NCBI GenBank assembly: GCA_963810815.1
Contig: CAWEPB010000004.1
Span: 124,001 to 188,000, forward strand
Direction: 5' to 3'
Length of the DNA: 64,000 nucleotides
Origin: CAVQWT01 sp963810815
GTDB taxonomy: Bacteria; Pseudomonadota; Gammaproteobacteria; Burkholderiales; Casimicrobiaceae
The position numbers were made by a program, and so were the translations under genes. How positions within the stretch are numbered: position 1 is the first letter of the stretch; every line of letters starts with the position of its first letter. Below the pieces are notes generated by a model, which did not search any database, was not told the DNA's origin, and saw only the letters and a list, made by a program, of their open reading frames with translations. Shown piece by piece: positions 44,423 through 54,898 of this stretch.

Positions 44423-45895
44423 TCATGATCTAGCTGCCTTCTTCGCAGAAGGAAACCTGGCGACGATCGATTGCCCAACGCGGCGAAAAATCACAATAGC
44501 CTGTAAGCGCCCGTTCAAATCTCTAACAGCGACTATTAGCAGAAAAGTCGCCAACCCGGCCATGGCGGTGCGTAACGGCCAGTGAAGGTCACCCTGCCAA
44601 AGTACCAAACCGGCGCTGAATGCCACCACCAAGAAGGCCGCGGCAATATTCCTCCCGTAGTAAGCGGCACTTCCCCATCGACTTTGCACCATCAGCAGCG
44701 TGACCGCCGCCATGATCAGCATGGTCGCAGCTCTGGACAACCCCGCTCCGGGCAGGCCCGCGTAAGCAACCAACCACCCAGACAACCCGACCAAGACCAC
44801 AAGCCCCAACAGAGTTGCATTGCGGTTGAATCGGGCGTCGGTGGCGATCTGCAGCAAGTGATTCTGACAAGACACCGCCATAGCCAACAATCCCAGGCTC
44901 AGCATGACCAACGTCTCGGACTGACTACGATAGCTCGGACCGAAAGCCAACTGCATCAACTCGGGACTGAAACAAATCAAGAATACGGCAGCAAGTCCGC
45001 AGAGCAATAACTGCGCGTCCAACAACTTGCGGGCCAGCGCCACGGCCTGCTCACGGGAGCCTTCACCCCACAAGCGGGTCAACTGCGGCGCGACGCCGGA
45101 GACGGCCAGCATTACGCCCTGCAATGCACCTCCGAACAAGGTGAGTGCAGCCGCGTAGTGGGCGACGCCCGCGTCGCCCAAGTGCGCCCGGACGATCGGC
45201 ATTTCCCCGCGCGACCAGACAAGGCTCCACAACAGGGCGGTAAGCCACATGTTCATTGCGTAATGGCGAATTGCACGCCAGCGCGAGACATCGACCACAA
45301 CGGGCGCGCTTCCACCAAGACGCCACGTTTGGCGAAGACCAACCAAGAGGCCCACGCCGGCTGCAACTGCCATCAAACCGAACAGCGGGCCAGGATCCGC
45401 TCCTTCTAGCGAAATCAGCACTGCACTCGCAACGATGATGGTTCCAGCGATCGCATTAGCCAGAAAGACGAGGTCAAATCGCTGGAGGCCTGTCAATGCC
45501 GCAGTCTGCATCGCCCACAGTCCGTTGGTAACCGTCCACAGCGCCAACAACGCCATGGCAGTCGGGTTCAGTGCCATGCCGGAGATCCACACTCCCACCA
45601 GCACCGTCAGCCCCGCCAGCACAGGCAATGCCAGTGCGTAGGGACGCCAACGTCTCACTACGGCCGAGAGCAAACCCGGATCGTGTCGGTATTCTGCGAG
45701 GTAGCGGCCCGCTACCCCCGTCATGCCCAACGAGCAAATGAGAAATGCCAGATCGACCAGCCATTGTGCATAGGCGAACTGCCCGAAGGCCTCAACAGAA
45801 AGACGTCGCGCAACGACTGCGGTAAGAGCGAACCGAGAGGCGGCAAGCGCAATGGCCGCAGAAGCCGCCCAAGCTGAATGGCGGATCAGCGACAC
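44423..45895 (-). CDS. Oligosaccharide flippase (Wzx family)
   Basis: 490 residues from the GTG at 45895; the open frame extends upstream into the FkbM gene, so a later start is required. About 12-14 membrane helices. The opening SLIRHSAWAASAAIALAASRFALTAVVARRLSVEAFGQFAYAQW is the typical polysaccharide-flippase (MATE-like) N-terminus (long motif; see residues 2-45). It flips lipid-linked repeat units across the inner membrane, paired with the wzy candidate. The frame is intact. Confidence 0.88.
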   Translation of the reverse strand: MSLIRHSAWAASAAIALAASRFALTAVVARRLSVEAFGQFAYAQWLVDLAFLICSLGMTGVAGRYLAEYRHDPGLLSAVVRRWRPYALALPVLAGLTVLVGVWISGMALNPTAMALLALWTVTNGLWAMQTAALTGLQRFDLVFLANAIAGTIIVASAVLISLEGADPGPLFGLMAVAAGVGLLVGLRQTWRLGGSAPVVVDVSRWRAIRHYAMNMWLTALLWSLVWSRGEMPIVRAHLGDAGVAHYAAALTLFGGALQGVMLAVSGVAPQLTRLWGEGSREQAVALARKLLDAQLLLCGLAAVFLICFSPELMQLAFGPSYRSQSETLVMLSLGLLAMAVSCQNHLLQIATDARFNRNATLLGLVVLVGLSGWLVAYAGLPGAGLSRAATMLIMAAVTLLMVQSRWGSAAYYGRNIAAAFLVVAFSAGLVLWQGDLHWPLRTAMAGLATFLLIVAVRDLNGRLQAIVIFRRVGQSIVARFPSAKKAARS

Positions 45896-45935
45896 AGCGA
45901 CGGCCCGGGACTTGAGGCTATCGACATACGGGCAC

Positions 45936-46757
45936 TCACCGCTCGGGGTCGACCCACATTGAGGTGTTGCTCTCGTCAAACCGCGATGTCCGGCCCAACC
46001 GCTCCAACGCACTGCCCGTGCGGACAAGGACATAGTTATTTTCAAAAAATCGATCCAACTCGAAGTGCCAGCTCTCATAAAAGCTGATGGATCTGCCAAT
46101 CAATTTTCCAAACCGATAGGGCTTGTCACCTATGAAGTTGAATACTGCGAGCAGACTCGCCTTGTTCAGTAGCCATCGCCAGTTGTACTCGAACTGGATC
46201 AGATCGATTCGACCGTTGGCGAGTGCACGTTCCGCCCCTTGAAGAACTTCGAAATCAAAGCCTTCGGTGTCGATCTTTACCATGGTCACGTGCTCGATAC
46301 CGCGCTCGCTTAGAAACCCATCCAACGTCGTCAGCCGTACGCGTTCCGATACAGGACCTGACATCGCATTCAGTGAGTTAGTGCCCAAGCCGGCGCCATT
46401 GCTAAAGAAATCCGCCTCCCCTTCGGCTGCGGACAGGGCAAGTGCCACCACCTCCACATTCGAAGCCTTCGGCAGCGATCTCCGCAGGATGTCACGGGTC
46501 GCCGAACAGGGCTCGAAGGCAAACACACTGACCTGTCTGTTCGCGGCATCAGCCATTGCCAAGGCATGACGGCTCCACTCGCCAACGTTCGCGCCTACAT
46601 CGATGAGCACTCCGCCGCCGCCCGGACTATTGATCAATTGCTCGAGCAACCAGTACTCCCCGTTGCGAATGGGGTCGTTGACAAGATCCCCGCGCGCCCA
46701 ACAATAGATCTTTCGACCAAGCCGCCAAGCCGCCCTTCGCAAATGGTGGGAAATCAT
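45936..46757 (-). CDS. FkbM family methyltransferase
   Basis: 273 residues, starting at the ATG at 46757 that overlaps the upstream stop as ATGA. The FkbM fold is complete in one frame: GGGVLIDVGANVGEWSRHAL (SAM motif I), VFAFEPCSATRDIL, then the family block TMVKIDTEGFDFEVLQGAERAL and a C-terminal Trp/Phe-rich stretch. It probably O-methylates a sugar of the repeat unit or the chain end. It is the second FkbM gene of the cluster; the other (34.3-35.2 kb) is not closely similar. Confidence 0.9.
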   Translation of the reverse strand: MISHHLRRAAWRLGRKIYCWARGDLVNDPIRNGEYWLLEQLINSPGGGGVLIDVGANVGEWSRHALAMADAANRQVSVFAFEPCSATRDILRRSLPKASNVEVVALALSAAEGEADFFSNGAGLGTNSLNAMSGPVSERVRLTTLDGFLSERGIEHVTMVKIDTEGFDFEVLQGAERALANGRIDLIQFEYNWRWLLNKASLLAVFNFIGDKPYRFGKLIGRSISFYESWHFELDRFFENNYVLVRTGSALERLGRTSRFDESNTSMWVDPER

Positions 46758-47947
46758 CGTCGTCCCTGAATCATCGCTGCCGCGGCACGAACGCCTTGCC
46801 GACAACGCTCATAGCTCCAGCCCCTGATTATGGCCAGACCGTTACTACCCATCGCACGCCGCAGGGCCTCGCTCGACAGCAGGATGCGAAGCGCGTCTGC
46901 GAGACCTGTCACATCACCGGCCCGGACCAGAAGGCCGTTCTCGCCATGGCGAACCAAGTCAGGGACGCAGCCGATCTCATTTGCCACTACGACGGGCAAT
47001 CCCGCGCACATTGCTTCGTTGACGATCAAACCCCAGGGCTCGTTCTCGGCTGGCAGGACAAAGACATCGGATGCGGCAAGTACGCGCGGCAACTCGGATT
47101 GGTTGACGAATCCGCCGAATGCGACGTCGTTCACGCCAGAACTGGAAACGAGGGTCCGCAGAGCGGACTCCATCGCACCGCTACCGACAAGCAGAAGTGA
47201 CGCGCCAATTCCCTCGCTCTGCAGTAGTCTCAATGCGCGCACAACATCATCCGGATGTTTGCGCGGAGTCAACTTCGAGGCATACAGCACCACCGGCTGA
47301 TTCGCTGGCAAGCCGAATCGTCGGCGCAAGCCTGCGCGTTCTTTCTCGGAGAGTTGCGCGGCGGAAATGAAACGCTCGTTATCTACAGTGTAGGGTGCAT
47401 CGTAGATCTTATGCTCCGGAACGCCCAAGGCGCGGTAGTAGTCGCGGTTCGCGCTCCCAATGGCCATGAATCCATCGATAAAGCGATAGGCAAATGAAAG
47501 CACGGAATCTCTGAGCCAGCGCCTAAACGTCCTGCGCTGAAGTCCCAAATGCGTCTCCGACCGCATGAACACGGGTAAGCCACAGCTTTTCGCGGCCAGA
47601 AACGAGAGCACGTATGCCGCGTAGTTATACCCGTGCAACATTACCGCATCGTATCTCCCGCCCCGGATTGCGCCCCAAACCTCCGGACATACAAGCGACC
47701 AAAATCCGCCAGGAACGCGCCTTTTTGCTCGCTCACCGAGAAATTGTGCACGATAGCCTGAAAGCAGATCCACGTCCCAGGTTACTGCTTTCTTGAAACC
47801 TGGATCGACGGCACCACGAAGACTGAAATCACTGCAATACAGGGCCGTCACCTCGAGCGACGGATCACGATTGAGGTAGGCATAGAGCGGGGCAAAGTAC
47901 TGAATCGGGTGAGAATTCACCACCGCAATTCGGAACGGTCTCGTCAA
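46754..47947 (-). CDS. Family 4 glycosyltransferase
   Basis: 397 residues. It starts at a TTG at 47947 after GAGGGCGAG; no in-frame ATG lies nearby. The N-terminus FRIAVVNSHPIQYFAPLYAYL is typical of WbuB/RfaB-like GT4 enzymes. The donor-site blocks are VVLYASKLTPRKHPDDVVRAL, then AENEPWGLIVNEAMCAGLPVV. The frame is intact and less GC-biased than the flanking sugar-nucleotide genes. It is followed by the FkbM gene with a 4-bp overlap, so the methyl group may go on the sugar this enzyme adds; that is only inference from position. Confidence 0.87.
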   Translation of the reverse strand: MTRPFRIAVVNSHPIQYFAPLYAYLNRDPSLEVTALYCSDFSLRGAVDPGFKKAVTWDVDLLSGYRAQFLGERAKRRVPGGFWSLVCPEVWGAIRGGRYDAVMLHGYNYAAYVLSFLAAKSCGLPVFMRSETHLGLQRRTFRRWLRDSVLSFAYRFIDGFMAIGSANRDYYRALGVPEHKIYDAPYTVDNERFISAAQLSEKERAGLRRRFGLPANQPVVLYASKLTPRKHPDDVVRALRLLQSEGIGASLLLVGSGAMESALRTLVSSSGVNDVAFGGFVNQSELPRVLAASDVFVLPAENEPWGLIVNEAMCAGLPVVVANEIGCVPDLVRHGENGLLVRAGDVTGLADALRILLSSEALRRAMGSNGLAIIRGWSYERCRQGVRAAAAMIQGRR

Positions 47948-47957
47948 CTCGCCCTCG

Positions 47958-49191
47958 TTAGCAGCTAGCTCGGTTGCCAGTTACCCGGCTGGCGGGGGCT
48001 GCGCATTCCGCCACGCCCGCCAGCACCCGGCTCACTGCCGCCGCCGGCGAGAACATCCTCTCGACCAGTCGCGCCCCCGCCTCGCCCATCCTCGCCCTGC
48101 AGCGATGGACTCGCCCAGCAACTCCTCCGCACACCGCTGCAACTCCTCCTGCCGATCCCCCGCCACCACGAACCCGATGCCCTCGTCGTTGATCAGCGCC
48201 TCCAGGTCGTTGCCGGGGTTGATCCGCGCCAGCACCGGCAGGCCGGCGTGCAGGTACGTGAGCAGCTTGCCGGGGATGTTGTGCGTGGTGTGGCGCGGGT
48301 CCAGCGCGATCAGCCCGACGTGGCACTGCGCCAGCAGGCCGGGGATCGCGTCGGAGTCGACCTCGTCGATGAACTGCACGCCGTCCAGCCCCTGGGCTTC
48401 GGCCATCGCGCGCAGCCGCGGCACGTCGCTGCCGCGGCCCACGAACAGGAAGCCGACGTCGCGGCGTCCGCGCAGGCGGTACGCCAGGTCGATCAGGCAA
48501 TCCATGCCTTGCGCCGCGCCCATGTTGCCGGTGTACGCGAAGATGGTGCGGCCCGCCAGCGGGCCGGTGGACAGGTCGATGGTCGGGGGTGCCACTGCGG
48601 GCTTCGCCAGCCAGTTGTGCAGCGTCTCGATCGTCGCGCCCGGCGGGCTGTCGGCCGCCACCCGCGGGATGTTCGCCGCCGTCTGCACGCCGATCACGTC
48701 GGCCGCCGCGTACTGGCCGCGCTCGACGTGCTTGAAGGCGCGATAGACCAGCCCCTTGCGCAGGATGCCGGCGTCCACCGCCCAGTCCGGGAACAGGTCG
48801 CGCAGGATCAGGTAGCCGCGGCAGCCGCACTCGCGCTTCAGCGCCCGCACCATCGGCCCCAGGAAGATCGTCGGCGAGTACCACACCAGGCCGTCCCACC
48901 GGGTTGCCGCCAGCGGGCTGCGGCGCAGGCCCGCAGCAGCGCATACGGCAGCCGCCACTCGGCCAGCGCCCGCTGGACTTTGTTGACGTCCTTGGCCTGC
49001 AGCGTCTTCACGCGCAGCACCTCGGCGCCGTCGATGTCCTCGATGCGCCACGGCGAGTCCAGCTCCGGCGCCGGCACCACCACGGCGGGGCGATGCCCCT
49101 GCGCCAGCATCTCCCGCACCAGGTCCCGCATCTGCAGCGCGCCCGAAATGCGGGCGGGCACGTAGGTGTCGACGATGACCAGCAACCGCAT
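47958..49191 (-). CDS. Family 4 glycosyltransferase (WbuB type; indels)
   Basis: About 411 residues. It starts MRLLVIVDTYVPARISGALQ with a one-base overlap with the upstream epimerase stop. After a break near 48,915 it continues RWDGLVWYSPTIFLGPMVRAL and LRDLFPDWAVDAGI, a block seen in L-FucNAc transferases of the WbuB group. TIFAYTGNMGAAQGMDCLIDL follows. A second break near 48,105 leads to GARLVERMFSPAAAV and the stop. Since the neighbouring genes make UDP-L-FucNAc, that is a reasonable donor; this remains inference. Confidence 0.82.
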
Positions 49192-50323
49192 CAGTACTTT
49201 TTCCAGACCACGCGGTTCACGTAGTCGGTGTAGCTGTGGATGATGCGCACGACCTTGTCCGACACGTTCGGCATGCTGTAGTCCTGCACCTGGCGCAGCA
49301 GGCGGTCCGCCCCCGTCGGCTGCGACTCCAGCACCGCCAGCGCCTGCAGCACCCGCTCCGGGTTCAGGCCCACCATCATCACCGCCGCCTCCTCCATGCC
49401 CTCGGGGCGCTCGTGCGCCTCGCGCAGGTTGAGCGCGCGGAAGTTCAGGATCGACGACTCTTCGTTGATCGGTGCCGCTGTCCGACAGCGACGCCCTGGC
49501 GTGCTGCTGCAGGTGCACGTAGTCGCAGAAGCCCAGCGGCTTCAGCAGCTGCACCAGCGGATCGAGCTTGACGTCCGCGGCGTCGATGCGCTTGCGCGTG
49601 CGCGGATGCGTGGACACGATCAGCGGCAGCTTGTACGCCGCCGCGACGGCGTTCAGCACGTCGACCAGGCCGTGGAAATGGCGGTCGGACTCGATGTTCT
49701 CCTCGCGGTGCGCGCTGACCACGAAGTAGCGCCCCGGCTGCAGCCCCAGGCGCGCCAGCACGTCCGAGGCCGCGATGCGCGGCGCGTAGTGCGCCAGCAC
49801 CTCGCACATCGGGCTGCCGGTCTTGATGACCCGGTCCGGCGGCAGGCCTTCGGCCAGCAGGTACTCGCCGGGCGATGTCGCTGTAGGTGAGGTTGATGTC
49901 GGCGGTGTGGTCGACGATGCGGCGGTTGATCTCCTCCGGCACGCGCATGTCGAAGCAGCGGTTGCCGGCTTCCATGTGGAAGATGGGAATCTTGCGGCGC
50001 TTGGCCGGGATCACCGCCAGGCAGCTGTTGGTGTCGCCCAGCACCAGCATGGCGTCGGGCTGCACCGCGGCCAGCACCGGGTCCACGGCGATGATCACCT
50101 TGCCGATGGTCTCCGCGGCGGTGGCGCCGGCGGCCTCCAGGAAGTGGTCCGGCTTGCGGATGCCGAGGTCCGCGAAGAAGATGCCGTTGAGCTCGTAGTC
50201 GTAGTTCTGGCCGGTGTGGATGAGCACGTGCTCGCAGTGCTCGTCCAGCTTCGCCATGCACCCGCGAGAGCCGGATGATCTCGGGCCGCGTGCCGACACG
50301 GTGGCGACCTTCAGCTTCTTCAT
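49191..50323 (-). CDS. fnlC: UDP-GlcNAc 2-epimerase family, UDP-L-FucNAc forming (FnlC/WbjD; indels)
   Basis: About 377 residues. It carries out the last step to UDP-N-acetyl-L-fucosamine in the WbjBCD route. It starts MKKLKVATV, then after a break GTRPEIIRLSRVMAKLDEH. Blocks HTGQNYDYELNGIFFADLG, VLGDTNSCLAVIPAKRRKIP and HMEAGNRCFDMRVPEEINRR match the family, with VVSAHREENIES later. Breaks lie near 50,305, 50,268, 49,870 and 49,475. The C-terminus SDKVVRIIHSYTDYVNRVVW is normal. It overlaps fnlB as ATGA. Confidence 0.85.
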
Positions 50324-51433
50324 GCTCGAATCCTGCTGGCGATGGTGTCCGGGCGCGCGCGGTCGAAGATCTCGTTGGCCCACAGCATGACCACCATCTC
50401 GCCGCTCGCCGACGTTGGTGATGTCGTGCGCCCAGCCGGGGATGGTCTCGACGATGGTCGGCTCGGCGCCGTCGGTGTCGAGCTCGTGCGTCTCGCCGGT
50501 GACGACGTGGCGGAAGCGGAATCGCGCCCGGCCCTGGATGACCAGGAACTTCTCGGTCTTGCTGTGGTGGTAGTGGCCGCCGCGGGTCACGCCCGGATGC
50601 GCGGTGAAGAACGAGAACTGGCCCGAGTCCTTCGTCTTCAGCATTTCGACGAACACGCCGCGCTCGTCGCCGTGCTTCGGCACGCCGTAGCTGAACGCCT
50701 CGGGCGGCAGGTGGCTGACGTAGGTCGCGTACAGCGCCCGCGTCAGGCCCTCGCCCACGCGCTCGGTCAGCAGCGACCGGCGCACCTCGCCGAAGGCCTC
50801 GATCTGGCGCGCGAGCTCGCCGACGGTGATGGCGTGGACGGGGGCCACGGCGGGGAACTCGACGCCAGCGGGCGGCGCCGACAGGAAGCGCAGCAAGGCA
50901 GCGACCACGTCGTCGATGTAGACCAGCCGGACCTCGGCGGCCGGGTCGTCGATGCGGATCGGCAGGCCGCGGGCGATGTTGTGGCAGAACGTGGCCACGG
51001 CCGAGTTGTAGTTGGGGCGGCCCCACTTGCCGAACACGTTGGGCAGCCGGAAGATGGCCACCGGCGCGCCGGTCTCCTTCGCGTGCGCCTGCAGCCGCTC
51101 CTCCGCCGCGAGCTTGCTGGCGCCGTACGGATTGACGCGGCCGGACTGGATGGACGACGCGAACGCGACGGGCACCGCGCGTTTCGCGGCCCGCAGCGCG
51201 TCGCACAGGCGCGCGGTGAAGCCGACGTTGCCGGTGGTGAAGTCCGCCGGGTCCTGCGGCCGGTTGACGCCGGCGAGGTGGATCACCGCGTCGGCGGCGG
51301 CGACGGCCGCGGCGAACTCCGCGTCGGTGGTCGCGCGCGTGACCGGCAGCACCTCCCGGTCCGGCTGCTCGGACAGCGCCACCCGCAGGTTCCTGCCGAT
51401 GAAGCCGTCGGCGCCGGTCACCAGGATCTTCAT
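50320..51433 (-). CDS. fnlB: UDP-sugar epimerase/reductase FnlB/WbjC type (one indel)
   Basis: About 371 residues. The N-terminal Rossmann domain has TGADGFIGRNLRVAL, FASSIQSGRVNPYGASKLAAE (Tyr-x3-Lys) and FRLPNVFGKWGRPNYNS. The C-terminal cupin domain has HPGVTRGGHYHHSKTEKFLV, the fusion that marks WbjC/FnlB/CapF. The enzyme epimerises and reduces the product of FnlA to UDP-2-acetamido-2,6-dideoxy-L-talose. The frame shifts near 50,405; the natural end is MVVMLWANEIFDRARPD and a TGA overlapping fnlC. It lies 2 bp after fnlA. Confidence 0.9.
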
Positions 51434-51435
51434 GC

Positions 51436-52470
51436 TCAGTCCACCGGCCGCGCGGGACGGCCGGCGACCAGGTCGCGGATGAAGTCCAGCTGCAGCAGCA
51501 GCGCCTTCATCGCCGGCACGTCGAGCTGCTCGGTGTTGTGCGAGGTGTAGTCCTCGCTGCGGGTGATCCGCTGCTCGCCCTGCTCGAAGAACTTGCCGTA
51601 GTTGAGGTCGCGCAGGTCCGGCGGCACGCGGAAGTAGCGGTCCAGCTCCTGCGCGTGCGCGCGTTCCTCGCGGCTCAGCAGCGTCTCGTGCACCTTCTCG
51701 CCGTGGCGCGTGCCGATGATGTCGACGCGGTGATCGGGCTTGCCCAGCACGTCCAGCAGCGCCCGCGCCAGCACGTCCATCGTCGCCGCCGGCGACTTCT
51801 GCACGAAGATGTCGCCGCTGTGCCCGTGCTCGAACGCGTACAGCACCAGGTCGACGGCGTCGTCCAGCGTCATCATGAAGCGCGTCATCGCCGGATCGGT
51901 GATGGTCAGCGGCCGGCCGGCTTGCATCTGCTCGACGAACAGCGGGATCACCGAGCCGCGCGAGGCCATCACGTTGCCGTAGCGGGTGCCGCAGATGGTG
52001 GTGCGCGCCGGGTCCGCGCTGCGCGACTTGGCCACGAACACCTTTTCCATCATCGCCTTGGAGATGCCCATGGCGTTGATCGGGTACACCGCCTTGTCGG
52101 TGGAAAGGCAGATCACCCGGCGCACCCCGCACTGGATGGCCGCCTCCAGCACGTTCTCGGTGCCGATCACGTTGGTCTTGACCGCCTCCATCGGGTGGAA
52201 CTCGCACGACGGCACCTGCTTCAGCGCCGCCGCGTGGAAGACGTAGTCGACGCCGCGCATCACGTTGCCCACCGACTGCGGGTCGCGCACGTCGCCGATG
52301 TGGAACTTGAGCTTGTCGCTGGCGTAGGCCTTGCGCTTGTCGTCCTGCTTCTTCTCGTCGCGGCTGAAGATGCGGATCTCGCGCACGCCGGTCTGCAGGA
52401 ATCGCCGCAGCACGGCGTTGCCGAAGGAACCGGTGCCGCCGGTGATCAGCAGAACCTTGTCGTCAAACAC
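51436..52470 (-). CDS. fnlA: UDP-GlcNAc 4,6-dehydratase/5-epimerase FnlA/WbjB type
   Basis: 344 residues from the GTG at 52470 (GGGGAG before it). It starts VFDDKVLLITGGTGSFGNAV, the CapD/WbjB-type SDR opening. It then has HAAALKQVPSCEFHPMEAVK, STDKAVYPINAMGISKAM (Lys-dependent catalytic region) and TRYGNVMASRGSVIPLF. It converts UDP-GlcNAc to a 4-keto-6-deoxy intermediate, the first step to UDP-L-FucNAc with fnlB and fnlC directly downstream. The frame is intact. The start overlaps the UXS stop by 8 bp. Confidence 0.92.
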   Translation of the reverse strand: MFDDKVLLITGGTGSFGNAVLRRFLQTGVREIRIFSRDEKKQDDKRKAYASDKLKFHIGDVRDPQSVGNVMRGVDYVFHAAALKQVPSCEFHPMEAVKTNVIGTENVLEAAIQCGVRRVICLSTDKAVYPINAMGISKAMMEKVFVAKSRSADPARTTICGTRYGNVMASRGSVIPLFVEQMQAGRPLTITDPAMTRFMMTLDDAVDLVLYAFEHGHSGDIFVQKSPAATMDVLARALLDVLGKPDHRVDIIGTRHGEKVHETLLSREERAHAQELDRYFRVPPDLRDLNYGKFFEQGEQRITRSEDYTSHNTEQLDVPAMKALLLQLDFIRDLVAGRPARPVD

Positions 52471-53431
52471 GCACACTCCCCGCCAGCATCGACTCGAAAT
52501 AGGCGATCGTCCTGACCAGGCCATCGTCGAGCGCCACCGTCGGCTCCCACCCGAGCTGCGCCCGCGCCAGGGCGATGTCCGGCTGCCGCTGCAGCGGGTC
52601 GTCGCTGGGCAGCGCCCGGTACTGGATCTGCGACTTGGAGCCCGTCAGCGCAACGATCTTCTCGGCCAGCTCGCTGATCCGGAATTCGACCGGGTTGCCC
52701 AGGTTCACCGGCCCGGTGAATTCCGGCGGCGTCGCCATCAGCGCGAGGAATGCCGTCATCAGGTCGTCGACGTAGCAGAACGAGCGGGTCTGCGTGCCGT
52801 CGCCGTGGATCGTGATCGGCTCGTTCCTGAGCGCCTGCACGATGAAGTTGGAGACGACGCGCCCGTCGTTCAGGTGCATCCGCGGGCCGTAGGTGTTGAA
52901 GATCCGCGCCACCTTGATCTCGAGGGCGTGCTGGCGAAAGTAATCGAAGAAGAGCGTCTCGGCGCAGCGCTTGCCTTCGTCGTAGCACGAACGGATGCCG
53001 ATCGGGTTGACGTTGCCCCAGTAGCTCTCCACCTGCGGGTGGACGGCCGGGTCGCCGTAGACCTCGCTGGTCGAGGCCTGGAAGATCCGCGCGCGCAGCC
53101 GCTTGGCCAGGCCGAGCATGTTGATGGCGCCGTGCACCGACGTCTTGGTCGTCTGCACGGGGTCGTGCTGATAGTGGATCGGCGAGGCCGGGCACGCCAG
53201 GTTGTAGATCTCGTCGACCTCGACGTACAGCGGAAACGTGACGTCGTGCCGGATGAACTCGAAGCGCGGATGGTCGTGCAGGTGGTCGACGTTGCGCTTG
53301 GTGCCGGTGAACAGATTGTCGACGCAGAGCACCTCGTGGCCCTGCTCGAGGAGCCGGTCGCACAGGTGCGAGCCCAGGAAGCCGGCGCCGCCGGTGACGA
53401 GGACCCGCTTTCGGCTGTCGTAGTTGCGCAT
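52463..53431 (-). CDS. UDP-glucuronate decarboxylase (UDP-xylose synthase)
   Basis: 322 residues. SDR enzyme that oxidises and decarboxylates UDP-glucuronate to UDP-xylose. The opening RVLVTGGAGFLGSHLCDRLL is followed by VDNLFTGTKRNVDHL, YNLACPASPIHYQHDP and SEVYGDPAVHPQ. The active site is RSCYDEGKRCAETL (Tyr-x3-Lys), and ARIFNTYGPRMHLNDGRVVS is near-diagnostic for UXS. No UDP-glucose dehydrogenase is seen in the window. The frame is intact; the ATG at 53431 is chosen over a longer open frame shared with the upstream gene. Confidence 0.93.
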   Translation of the reverse strand: MRNYDSRKRVLVTGGAGFLGSHLCDRLLEQGHEVLCVDNLFTGTKRNVDHLHDHPRFEFIRHDVTFPLYVEVDEIYNLACPASPIHYQHDPVQTTKTSVHGAINMLGLAKRLRARIFQASTSEVYGDPAVHPQVESYWGNVNPIGIRSCYDEGKRCAETLFFDYFRQHALEIKVARIFNTYGPRMHLNDGRVVSNFIVQALRNEPITIHGDGTQTRSFCYVDDLMTAFLALMATPPEFTGPVNLGNPVEFRISELAEKIVALTGSKSQIQYRALPSDDPLQRQPDIALARAQLGWEPTVALDDGLVRTIAYFESMLAGSVRV

Positions 53432-53457
53432 CGCCCTCGCCACACTGTCCCTTCCCG

Positions 53458-54640
53458 CTATCGCGCCCGCTTCCGCCCGAACCGCACCAGCGCCCGGTAC
53501 CGGCTGATGTAGAACAGGCCGTACAGCGGCAGGCAGACCAGCAGCGCAGGCGTATTGTCGTGGAAGACCACCGCCAGCGCAAAGCAGAGCGCGCTGTGCA
53601 GCCACAGCCGCGGCGCGACGCGCGCGTTGGCGTTGCGCAGGCTGGTGTCGCGGCGCCGGCGTTCTCCCTGCCGGCGGTCGACGTGCGGCGGCTCGTCGGT
53701 CCGCGGCCCGCCCTGACGGCGGTCGCCCTGCCGGCGGTCCTTCACGCGGCGCTCGATCGGCATCGCGATGCGGCGGAACACCAGCGAATGCAGGTGCAGC
53801 GCGTCGGGCGCCATCAGCTTCCGGCCCTGGATCATGCCGCGCCGGTACATCGAGAACAGCGTGTCGACGATCGGATAGCCGGCCAGCATGGTCACGTACC
53901 AGGCCGAGATGCCGCTGTTGCGCGTGATGAGGCGGATCGAGATTTCCGCGTACATGAAGCCGATGAAGTACGCGCCGGCGTCGCCCAGGAAGATCTTGCC
54001 GCGCGGGTAGTTCCAGACCAGGAAGCCCACCAGCGCGCCCATCACGGCCAGCGCCTCGGCCAGCGTCCGCGCGTCGCCCGACCAGCCGGCCGCCAGCGCG
54101 ATGCCGCCGAACATGATCAGCGCCGTGCCGCCGGCGAGGCCGTGCGCGCCGTCGATGATGTTCATCGCGTTGCACGCCCCCGCGACCATGAACCAGGTCA
54201 GCGGCAGCGCGATCCACGCAGTGCTGGAGCAGGTCGTCGAGCAGCGGCAGGTCGAGCCGGGGCACGATGCCGTACGCGAACTGGCTGGCGAGCGCGCCCG
54301 AGGCGATGGCGGCGAGCATGCGGTAGCGCGGACGCACGCGGCGGGTGACGTCCTCCCACAGGCCGACCAGCACCACCGGCAGCGCCGCCAGCGCCAGCGG
54401 CACGGCGTCCGCCAGCGCCACGTGGCCCAGGTGCTGCGCGATCGCCACCACCACCAGGAAGGCGATGACGACCATCGCGCCGCCCAGGCGGGAGGTCAGG
54501 TCGACGTGCATCTTCTGCACGCCGTGGAGCTCGTCGTGGCCGATGCCGCGCGCGCTGATCGCCACCGGCATCAGCATGCCGGCGAATAGGGCACCCGCGA
54601 CCGAAGGCCACCAGTCGAGCAGTGCCGTGCCGCCGATCAT
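53458..54640 (-). CDS. WecA/MraY-family phospho-sugar transferase (initiating; one indel)
   Basis: About 393 residues, polytopic, transferring a sugar-1-phosphate to undecaprenyl phosphate to start repeat-unit assembly. It starts MIGGTALLDWWPSVAGALFAG. The break is near 54,218. Diagnostic blocks are CNAMNIIDGAHGLAGGTAL, GKIFLGDAGAYFIGF and DALHLHSLVFRR with the His-rich loop of the family. A basic insertion with RRQGDRRQG-type repeats precedes the last two helices. It is the first gene of the cluster at the 54.6-kb end, so it probably sets the first sugar (GlcNAc-type or FucNAc). Confidence 0.87.
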
Positions 54641-54898
54641 CCCTTAAGCCCGTGCACCGTCACCTCGCAAAGGGGCCAATCCGTCGGATCATGCGCGGGC
54701 AACGTCGGCCCGCGAGTTGATCCAGGTCATTCGGCCCACGGTATGCAACATTCCGGACGTGCTTGCAACTCCTGCCGGGTGGGCGTAGCCTCATAGTCGC
54801 AAGTGGGCAAAAAGCTTGTGTGCCAAGGATGGGGAGGTACTCTATCGATGACATTCATTACAGGTCTGCCCCCAAGCCGGTAACCACGTTCCGGCATA

